Shown here in pieces: positions 13,657 to 18,943 of a stretch of DNA of 18,943 bases (position 1 is its first letter; every line of letters begins with the position of its first letter). The DNA comes from Clostridia bacterium (GTDB lineage Bacteria > Bacillota > Clostridia > Oscillospirales > CAG-272), in the NCBI GenBank assembly GCA_017958705.1, contig JAGDCE010000078.1, positions 1 to 18,943 of the forward strand, in the 5' to 3' direction. Under the pieces are notes generated by a model. It had not been told where the DNA came from. It searched no databases and saw only the letters and a list, made by a program, of their open reading frames with translations. Made by a program: the position numbers and the translations under genes.

Positions 13657-14913
13657 TTATCCGAAGATTCTTATTTCGTATTCTGTCGTCTCTCCGTCGT
13701 CCTCCGCCTTCTGCTCCTTCAGTCCCTTGCCGGACGTGACGAGGTTGTCGTATTTATGGAGCATCTCGGAATATCCCTCCTCGTCGGGCGAGAATTCGCG
13801 CACCAGGCAGTAACCGTCCTGCTCGGTGAGGATCTGTATCTTACGGAAAGTCGTGCGGTCGTTTTTCAAAATATATACGCCGATGTCGCCTTCGTCGTTG
13901 GTCCTTACCGCCGTGACGGGCACGCGCAGGCCGACGGTCTTTTCCTGGATCACCGAAACGGTCTGTTTCCTCGCGCTGCCTATATCGGCCGACAGGGTCG
14001 AGGTGCTGAACACGAGCACCGCGCCCTCTCCGCCGTTCTGCGTGACGATTCGTTCAAGCGTGAAATCTATCTCGCTGCCGGACGCCATCGGGAAGCTGAC
14101 GGGATACGTTTTCCCCTCGGAAAGACCCGCCGCCGACTCGCGGTCCGTCTTCATGCAAAGATACCAGACGGCGGACTGCGCCATCTTGCCGACCGCGTAA
14201 CCGTCCTCTTCAGACTGCTTTTCCGCGCCGCGCCCGAGAAGCGACGACAGATCATCGTAACCGAGCTTCAGCGCCGCCTCCGACGTGAACACGTTCTCGT
14301 ATCCGTCAGCGTACGAGTAGAAATAACCCGATACCGGCGTTTTCACATCCTCGTGCTCGCCGGTCGCCGCAGAGACTATCTTCTCGCGCTGGGCGCGCAG
14401 ATCCGCGATCTCGGTGTTGAAATTCAGACGGGCGTTGACAATGATCTCTCGCCGGTTGAGCAGGATGAGAAGCTCTTCCGTCTTTTCCGCGACGGTGGCG
14501 TAGTCGCCCTCCTCGGATTTGAGGCGGATCGTGTAATAAAGCTTGTTTATCTTCGCGTCGGTGTTTTTCGTGCTCGTGTCGCTAATTTTATTGCTCTTTG
14601 CGAGGATGGAAAGGTCGTTTTCGATGCGCGAAAGCGTCTTGTCCTCCGTGCGCAGCGTGTCGTAGATCTTTGCGACCACGGCGTTTTTCGACACCTTTTC
14701 GCCGTTGCTGAACATACGGACCACGCCGCCGGACGCGGTGCCGTATACGACGCGCTCGTCGCGGAAGATCACGCCGGTCAGCGTCAGCTGGTTCGAGATC
14801 TCCGCCGACTGCACCGGCTCGACCGTCATGCCCGTCTTGAACATGGAGTAGAGGTGATATCCCATATAGACCATCGCCGCCAGCGCGATAATCGACGTCA
14901 GCACGTATTTCAC
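13657..14913 (-). CDS. HlyD-like membrane-anchored adaptor protein
   Basis: This protein of 418 residues or slightly more has one N-terminal membrane helix (about 3-24), then a split barrel-sandwich/lipoyl-like region: first half near 45-85 (TGVIFRDERVVYGTASGGVV, GEKVSKNAVVAKIYD), a long helical hairpin (about 88-185), second half near 192-205 (VKTPVSGYFYSYADGYE). Beta-barrel strands follow (GLRVPVTAVRTNDEGDIGVYILKNDRT). This is the layout of HlyD/RND-type membrane-fusion proteins. Related proteins are often encoded just upstream of yggS-sepF in Clostridia, with no transporter beside them, so a wall- or division-related role is possible. The GTG at 14913 has no ribosome site; a good AAAGGAG lies nine bases before an in-frame ACG at 14940, which would add nine residues (see findings). 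Confidence 0.8.
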   Translation of the reverse strand: MKYVLTSIIALAAMVYMGYHLYSMFKTGMTVEPVQSAEISNQLTLTGVIFRDERVVYGTASGGVVRMFSNGEKVSKNAVVAKIYDTLRTEDKTLSRIENDLSILAKSNKISDTSTKNTDAKINKLYYTIRLKSEEGDYATVAEKTEELLILLNRREIIVNARLNFNTEIADLRAQREKIVSAATGEHEDVKTPVSGYFYSYADGYENVFTSEAALKLGYDDLSSLLGRGAEKQSEEDGYAVGKMAQSAVWYLCMKTDRESAAGLSEGKTYPVSFPMASGSEIDFTLERIVTQNGGEGAVLVFSTSTLSADIGSARKQTVSVIQEKTVGLRVPVTAVRTNDEGDIGVYILKNDRTTFRKIQILTEQDGYCLVREFSPDEEGYSEMLHKYDNLVTSGKGLKEQKAEDDGETTEYEIRIFG

Positions 14914-14937
14914 GGCTTTTTTCAGATATTCTTTATC

Positions 14938-14956
14938 CGTACCCCTCAGCTCCTTT
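14938..14956 (-). promoter_or_regulatory. Strong ribosome site placed before an ACG codon (possible start of the HlyD-like gene)
   Basis: AAAGGAG (14950-14956), inside the last codons of miaA, is followed after nine bases by ACG (14938-14940), in frame with the HlyD-like protein. The extension reads (T/M)DKEYLKKA before the GTG codon, a plausible basic run before the membrane helix. No ATG, GTG or TTG lies at usable spacing. Confidence 0.5.
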
Positions 14957-15863
14957 CAAGAAAAGTTCTCACGGCTGTCATCGCCGTCTCCGCGTCGCCG
15001 ACCCTGATCCCGTCGTAGCGGGAAAACCACGTCAGCTGGCGCTTCGCGTAATTGCGCGTCGCCTGTTTGAGTTTGCTTACGCACTCGTCAAGCGTTTTTT
15101 CGCCGTTTATATACGGGAAAAGCTCCTTGTAACCTATCGCCTGATACGCGGTCGTGCCCTGACGCAGATCACCGCTCCGAAGCAGCCGCCGTGTCTCGGC
15201 GACAAGGCCCGCGTTTATCATCCCGTCAACGCGGCGGTCTATCCTCTCGTAAAGCGCCTTGCGGTCGCCAAAGCCGGTCAGAAGGAGCAGATGATCGAGA
15301 TCCGATTCGGTCCGCTTCTGTTCCTTGTCCGTCTCAGTCTTCGTTTTTCCCGTCATATAGTATATCTCAAGCGCGCGGACCACGCGCTTTTTGTTGTTTT
15401 CGTGCGTCTTCTCCGCCGCCTCCGGATCGACGCCCTTAAGCTCCTCCCAGAGCTCATGCGCGTCTTTTTTCATAAGGGCGGAGCGGATCTCACCGTCGGC
15501 TTCGGTCTGCTCCGAATAGTCCGTCGGATGTATCAGGGCTTCGATATAAAGCCCCGTGCCGCCGCATACGACCGGCAGCTTTCCCGCCGAAAAGACGGAG
15601 TCGATCGCCGCTCTCGCGTCGCGCACGAACTCAGCCGCGGAATAATTCTCCCACGGCTCTCTGATGTCGATCAGATGATGTTTCACGAGCGCGGTCTCGT
15701 CAGCCGACGGCTTCGCTGTGCCGATATCGAGCCTTTTATATATCTGCATACTGTCGGCGGAGATCAGCTCGCCGCCGAATTGTTGGCACAGCTTTAGCGC
15801 GAGCGCGGATTTGCCGCTCGCCGTCGGCCCGCCGACGATCACGATCTTTTGTTTGCCGCTCAT
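14946..15863 (-). CDS. miaA: tRNA dimethylallyltransferase
   Basis: This 305-residue enzyme transfers dimethylallyl from DMAPP to N6 of A37 in tRNAs reading codons that begin with U. Visible motifs are the P-loop GPTASGKS (12-19), SADSMQIYK (35-43, with D37), DIGTAKP (46-52), HHLID (62-66), GGTGLYI (101-107), and the C-terminal RQLTWFSRYD-type stretch near the tRNA-binding end. The length is normal. The ATG at 15863 shares ATGA with the queA stop (15860-15863), so the two tRNA-modifying enzymes are translationally coupled. An upstream in-frame reading to 16118 is only the shadow of queA. Confidence 0.95.
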   Translation of the reverse strand: MSGKQKIVIVGGPTASGKSALALKLCQQFGGELISADSMQIYKRLDIGTAKPSADETALVKHHLIDIREPWENYSAAEFVRDARAAIDSVFSAGKLPVVCGGTGLYIEALIHPTDYSEQTEADGEIRSALMKKDAHELWEELKGVDPEAAEKTHENNKKRVVRALEIYYMTGKTKTETDKEQKRTESDLDHLLLLTGFGDRKALYERIDRRVDGMINAGLVAETRRLLRSGDLRQGTTAYQAIGYKELFPYINGEKTLDECVSKLKQATRNYAKRQLTWFSRYDGIRVGDAETAMTAVRTFLERS

Positions 15864-16915
15864 AGTATCATCATCGCGTCGCCGAACGAGAAGAAACGGT
15901 ATCTCTCCTTCACCGCTTCGGCGTACGCCCTCATCACGGTATCTCTGCCCGCGAAAGCCGAGATAAGCATCAGAAGCGTGCTCTCCGGCAAATGGAAATT
16001 CGTTATAAGCGCGTCGGTCGCTTTGAACCGGTACGGCGGATAGATGAATATATCGGTGTCGCGGCTCTGCGGGATTATCACGCCGTGCTCGTCCGCGGCT
16101 GATTCGAGCGTCCTGCACGAGGTCGTGCCGACGCAGATCACGCGCCCGCCGTTTTTACGGCATTCGTTTATGCGGCCGGCCGCGTCCTGCGTCACCGTGA
16201 AAAACTCCGAGTGCATCTTATGTTCTTCTATGTTCTCGACCTTAACGGGGCGGAACGTCCCGAGCCCGACGTGGAGCATGACGCGCACGACGTCGACTCC
16301 TCTTTCTTTTATTTCTTCGAGCAGTTCGTTCGTAAAGTGCAGTCCCGCCGTCGGCGCCGCCGCGGAGCCGTTTTCGCGCGCGTAGACGGTCTGATATTTC
16401 TCGTTGTCGTCAAGCGCCTGCGTTATGTACGGCGGCAGAGGCATTTTGCCTATCTTTTCAAGAACGGAATATACGGTCTCGCCGCCCGATCTGTCGTAAT
16501 CGAACCTGATCATCCTGTTCCCGTCGTCGGTCACGGACAAGACCTCTCCGCTCATTATACCGGAAAAATCTATCACCGCGCCGGCTCTTACGCGTTTGCC
16601 GGGGTGCACGATGCACTCCCACGTGTCAAGCTCCCGCTGGCGCAGAAGCAGGCATTCGACGCGGCTCGGGTCGTTGACGTCCGCCGTTTTTCTGCGCTTC
16701 ACGCCGTAGATGCGCGCGGGTATCACGCGGCTGTCGTTTATGACGAGGCAGTCGCCTTTATTCAGATATTCGATAACGTCGTAAAAGTGTCTGTGCGTTA
16801 TCTCGCCCGTCTTTCTGTCGAGAACGAGCAGGCGGCAGGCGTCGCGCTGCTCGCACGGCGTCTGGGCTATCAGCTCTTCGGGGAGTTCGTAATAATAATC
16901 GTGTAATGAGTGCAT
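15860..16915 (-). CDS. queA: S-adenosylmethionine:tRNA ribosyltransferase-isomerase
   Basis: This 351-residue enzyme moves the ribosyl group of S-adenosylmethionine onto preQ1-modified tRNA, forming epoxyqueuosine at position 34. Signature stretches are YYYELPEELIAQTP (7-20), LVINDSRVIPARI (57-69), AAPTAGLHFT (186-195), HVGLGTFRPV (215-224) and TNFHLPESTLLMLISAF (305-321). The ATG at 16915 fits the usual family start, although no ribosome site precedes it. In-frame ATG and TTG codons 11 and 14 codons upstream (16948, 16957) would add a non-family extension. The gene heads the leftward operon. Its leader of about 135 bases overlaps the dapA promoter region. No tgt, queG or other queuosine gene is in the window. 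Confidence 0.93.
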   Translation of the reverse strand: MHSLHDYYYELPEELIAQTPCEQRDACRLLVLDRKTGEITHRHFYDVIEYLNKGDCLVINDSRVIPARIYGVKRRKTADVNDPSRVECLLLRQRELDTWECIVHPGKRVRAGAVIDFSGIMSGEVLSVTDDGNRMIRFDYDRSGGETVYSVLEKIGKMPLPPYITQALDDNEKYQTVYARENGSAAAPTAGLHFTNELLEEIKERGVDVVRVMLHVGLGTFRPVKVENIEEHKMHSEFFTVTQDAAGRINECRKNGGRVICVGTTSCRTLESAADEHGVIIPQSRDTDIFIYPPYRFKATDALITNFHLPESTLLMLISAFAGRDTVMRAYAEAVKERYRFFSFGDAMMIL

Positions 16916-16940
16916 TTTGATATATACGTGTACATGCGCC

Positions 16941-17002
16941 GCGCACATACTTGACAATCCGCGCGTTTTGTGGTAAAATCCGTTTTCGGTACGTATGTGC
17001 GC
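16941..17002. promoter_or_regulatory. Perfect 10-bp inverted repeat bracketing the dapA promoter (possible operator pair)
   Basis: GCGCACATAC (16941-16950) abuts the -35 box and its exact reverse complement GTATGTGCGC (16993-17002) lies just past the predicted start. Centres are 52 bases apart, about five helical turns. It could bind a repressor that loops the promoter, or form a stem in the queA leader RNA, whose upstream in-frame ATG (16946-16948) lies inside one arm. Confidence 0.55.
16951..16979 (+). promoter_or_regulatory. dapA: Strong extended -10 sigma-A promoter for dapA
   Basis: Perfect TTGACA (16951-16956), a 17-base spacer and TGG-TAAAAT (extended -10, with TAAAAT at 16974-16979) make this the best-scoring promoter by eye in the window. 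The start would be near 16986, giving a leader of about 143 bases before the dapA ATG. Confidence 0.85.
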
Positions 17003-17056
17003 AATGTCACGGCAAAACTTTCGTCATATTATAGTACCGTGGGGTCTATTTTATAT

Positions 17057-17085
17057 ATTATACACTATGCTTTTATAAAATTCAA
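17057..17085 (-). promoter_or_regulatory. queA: Sigma-A promoter of the queA operon
   Basis: On the minus strand TTGAAT (17080-17085), a 17-base spacer and perfect TATAAT (17057-17062). The start would be near 17050. It points towards the dapA promoter, so the two predicted transcripts overlap between about 16986 and 17050. Confidence 0.75.
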
Positions 17086-17128
17086 TACCTGCACGATACT
17101 TTTAATATAAATTTTACGGAGTATTGCC

Positions 17129-18025
17129 ATGTTCAATAAAAATACGCCCGGACCGGAGCCGGGCGTTCATACCGCGATCGTCACTCCGTTCCGCGGAGGG
17201 CGGATCGACACCGACGCTTTCGTCCGTCTGCTCGGCATACAGCGCGCGTCTGATGTCGCCGGAGTCGTGGTGCTCGGCACGACGGGAGAATCGCCGACGG
17301 TCAGACCCGGCGAGCGGAGCGAGCTGATACGGCTCGCGAAAAGCGTGCTCGGCGGCAAAAAACAGCTTACCGTTGGCTGCGGCTGCAATGATACGGAAAA
17401 AACCGTCCGCACCGTGAAACGCGCGGCGCAGCTCGGCGCCGATTTCGCGCTCGTCGTCACGCCGTATTACAACAGGCCGTCACAGCGCGGGCTGCTGCGT
17501 CATTTCATAACTGTCGCGGATGCTTCGCCGGTGCCGGTCATAGTATACAACGTTCCGTCGCGCACGGGTGTCGACATATCCGCGGAGACTCTGTCGGTGC
17601 TCGCCGGTCACCCGAATATCGTCGCCTGTAAGGAAGCTTCGACCGATATGCAGTCGGTCACGGAGAAGATACGCACCGTTCCGCTCGATTTCTTCTGCGG
17701 ATCGGATACGCTGCTGTATCATTTTCTCTCGCTCGGCGCGAAGGGCGGCGTATGCGTCTGCTCGAATATCGCGCCGGATCTGACGTGCGGCATAGTCGAC
17801 GGATTCCTGTCCGGGGAGACGGGGGCGGCGAGAGAAGCGTTCTTCCGCATACTGCCGTTTCTGTCCGCGCTCGGCTGCGACGTCAATCCCGTGCCGATAA
17901 AAGCGCTTCTCGGCTGTGCCGGACTGATCTCGCCGGAGGTCAGACAACCGCTTTGCGGTCTGACGGAAGAAAAAAGATCCGCGCTGCTGATCGCGGCGGC
18001 GGAAGCCGGAGTTTATGTAAAATAA
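17129..18025 (+). CDS. dapA: 4-hydroxy-tetrahydrodipicolinate synthase (DapA family)
   Basis: This 298-residue class I aldolase-type (beta/alpha)8 enzyme condenses pyruvate with aspartate semialdehyde, the first step to lysine and diaminopimelate. Key residues are visible: GTTGE (50-54, with T52), YYNRPSQRG (113-121, Y114 region), YNVPSRTG with Y140 and R145 (the carboxylate-binding arginine of true DapA), and Schiff-base lysine K168 in IVACKEAS. The tyrosine-arginine pair favours DapA over N-acetylneuraminate lyase or KDG aldolase relatives. GGAG lies seven bases before the ATG. No lysine riboswitch is recognised in the leader. The next gene starts 13 bases after the stop, so the two are probably co-transcribed. 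No other dap genes are in view. Confidence 0.92.
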   Translation: MFNKNTPGPEPGVHTAIVTPFRGGRIDTDAFVRLLGIQRASDVAGVVVLGTTGESPTVRPGERSELIRLAKSVLGGKKQLTVGCGCNDTEKTVRTVKRAAQLGADFALVVTPYYNRPSQRGLLRHFITVADASPVPVIVYNVPSRTGVDISAETLSVLAGHPNIVACKEASTDMQSVTEKIRTVPLDFFCGSDTLLYHFLSLGAKGGVCVCSNIAPDLTCGIVDGFLSGETGAAREAFFRILPFLSALGCDVNPVPIKALLGCAGLISPEVRQPLCGLTEEKRSALLIAAAEAGVYVK

Positions 18026-18038
18026 GGAGCAAAAACAA

Positions 18039-18848
18039 ATGAAGTTCAAAGGGAAGATCATAATATCCGATATAGACGGCACGTACACGGGCTCGGAAGA
18101 GGGTGTGCGCAGAAACAACGAGGCGATAGAGTATTTCAAAGCCGAAGGCGGCCTATTCACGTTCGCAACCGGCCGCGTCGAGTTTTCCGTGACGAGCGTC
18201 GTTCCCGACTTTTTCAGCCTGTGCAACGCGCCGGCAGTCATGTCGAACGGCAGCTATCTTTACGAACAGAGAACTGATACGCGGATAAACGAGATATGCA
18301 TCGACACCTCTTTCGCACTGCCGTTCCTGTCTCAGTTACAGCGCGATCTTCCCGAGACCGGGATACGCATCAACCGCGGCAAAGGCTATATGACTCCTGA
18401 GATAAATCCCGCGGCGTATAAAGATCTGAAACAGTATATTTCGAACGTCACGACGGTGCCCTTCGACAGTATGCCCGGCGACGGCTGGAACAAGATTGTG
18501 CTGATCGGGAGCCGCGAGCAGATGAAAGAGATCGACGAGTACGTAAGGGAGCGCGCCGGCGACAGATTCGCCGTATCGTTCTCCTGCCCGACGCTGCTTG
18601 AATTGCTCGATCCGGAAGCGACTAAAGGCAACCAGGTGAGATATCTGAAAAAGATGCTCGGAGAATATACGACGTATTGCTGCGGCGACTTTGAAAATGA
18701 CGAGGATATGCTGAAAAAAGCCGATTTCGCCGTCGTCCCCTGCTCCGGGATGCCGAAGATCGTCGATATCGCGGATATTGTCACATGCCATTGCAGAGAG
18801 GGCGCGATCGCGCACCTCGTCGATCTGCTCGACCACCGTGATTTCTGA
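18039..18848 (+). CDS. Cof-type HAD-IIB family phosphatase
   Basis: This 269-residue HAD hydrolase has motif I DIDGT (D11 nucleophile, D13 acid/base), motif II region ATGR (43-46) with SNGSYLY (69-75), motif III lysine in KGNQV (K196), and motif IV GDFENDEDM (216-224, D217 and D221). The central cap domain, between about 85 and 185, places it in the IIB/Cof group, which dephosphorylates sugar phosphates and cofactors such as FMN and PLP. Substrate cannot be told from sequence. AAGGAG lies nine bases before the ATG and only 13 bases separate it from dapA. GDFENDEDM replaces the more usual GDxxNDxxM with acceptable spacing. Confidence 0.9.
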   Translation: MKFKGKIIISDIDGTYTGSEEGVRRNNEAIEYFKAEGGLFTFATGRVEFSVTSVVPDFFSLCNAPAVMSNGSYLYEQRTDTRINEICIDTSFALPFLSQLQRDLPETGIRINRGKGYMTPEINPAAYKDLKQYISNVTTVPFDSMPGDGWNKIVLIGSREQMKEIDEYVRERAGDRFAVSFSCPTLLELLDPEATKGNQVRYLKKMLGEYTTYCCGDFENDEDMLKKADFAVVPCSGMPKIVDIADIVTCHCREGAIAHLVDLLDHRDF

Positions 18849-18943
18849 GGAATCCCTACGGGATGTTCCGTGCGCCTCGTCCCTCGGCGCGTCAGGGGGT
18901 TCCCCCTCCCCCCTTAGCCACCCCCAAACCCCCGCCTCCCCCC
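18849..18943. repeat. Hairpin followed by C-rich, repeat-like tail at the window edge
   Basis: Just after the HAD stop, a hairpin with apex CCC-TAC-GGG (18849-18869) is followed by GCGCC/GGCGC (about 18872-18890) and AGGGGG-TT-CCCCCT (18894-18907). From about 18902 the plus strand is almost only C with a few A and T. No T-run suited to a terminator is seen. The low complexity and the abrupt end suggest an interspersed repeat at which assembly stopped. Confidence 0.6.

Noticed and set aside
13756..15018. 420-codon plus-strand frame across the HlyD-like gene
   Set aside because: Composition is Arg/His/Val-rich, typical of antisense shadow in GC-rich DNA. It crosses the ends of two real minus-strand genes.
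15864..16118. 85-codon N-terminal extension of miaA
   Set aside because: It overlaps queA out of frame, lacks MiaA homology and has no ribosome site. The family start with its P-loop lies at 15863.
16916..17050. preQ1 riboswitch in the queA leader
   Set aside because: No compact hairpin plus A-rich tail of the preQ1-I type and no recognisable preQ1-II layout. The only strong pairing is the 10-bp repeat.
16986..17128. dapA leader considered as a lysine riboswitch or T-box
   Set aside because: At about 143 bases it is shorter than a usual lysine riboswitch. I find no AGAGGNGC-type L-box motif and no T-box AGGGTGGNACCGCG motif. A CGGTAC/GTACCG pair (16987-16992 with 17034-17039) is too little to claim a riboswitch, and no terminator hairpin with a T-run is present.

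Overview
The window looks like a stretch of chromosome from an uncultured, fairly GC-rich member of the Clostridia (Firmicutes), probably a gut-type lineage. The grounds are the Gram-positive division genes sepF and divIVA with yggS, yggT, lspA and rluD in one run, several lipoprotein-type signal peptides, a membrane-anchored PrsA/SurA-like foldase, strong AAAGGAG-type ribosome binding sites, and sigma-A promoters with near-consensus boxes. This placement is inferred from gene content, not from a marker-gene comparison. The sequence stops at 18943 in a C-rich, repeat-like tail, which suggests a contig edge.

Left part (1-5779). The last 29 codons of a rightward gene are followed by a strong bidirectional terminator, shared with a leftward iron-sulfur-flavoprotein-type reductase (168-785). 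Divergent promoters lie between this gene and a rightward group: a CotH-kinase-family lipoprotein, a small PsbP/DcrB-like lipoprotein and a NifS/IscS-type cysteine desulfurase. These three are packed with a 1-base gap and a 1-base overlap. A membrane-anchored PrsA/SurA-like protein follows, with its own promoter candidate and terminator.

Middle (5780-7146). A 402-base non-coding interval separates two convergent genes. It holds the most unusual structure in the window: two adjoining arrays in which a fixed 9-base linker alternates with short hairpins whose stems differ in sequence but stay complementary. One array uses AGCTAAATT, inverting to AATTTAGCT half way; the other uses ATCATCATT. Most hairpins have C-GNA-G or C-GNNA-G loops, the type known to make very stable DNA mini-hairpins. 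Next is a leftward eight-helix membrane protein of unknown function.

Right part (7147-16915, leftward). Eleven tightly packed genes appear to form one operon: queA, miaA, a HlyD-like membrane-anchored adaptor, tldD, tldE, yggS, sepF, yggT, divIVA, lspA, rluD. It joins anticodon-loop modification of tRNA, a TldD/TldE peptidase pair, PLP homeostasis, division-site and polar-growth proteins, lipoprotein processing and rRNA pseudouridylation. The ylmH gene, usual between yggT and divIVA in this cluster, is missing. The operon ends at a hairpin whose loop contains the rluD stop codon.

Far right (16916-18943). queA and dapA are divergent, but their best promoters face each other, so the two leaders should overlap as antisense RNAs. 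A perfect 10-base inverted repeat brackets the dapA promoter. dapA is followed by a Cof-type HAD phosphatase, then by a C-rich tail.
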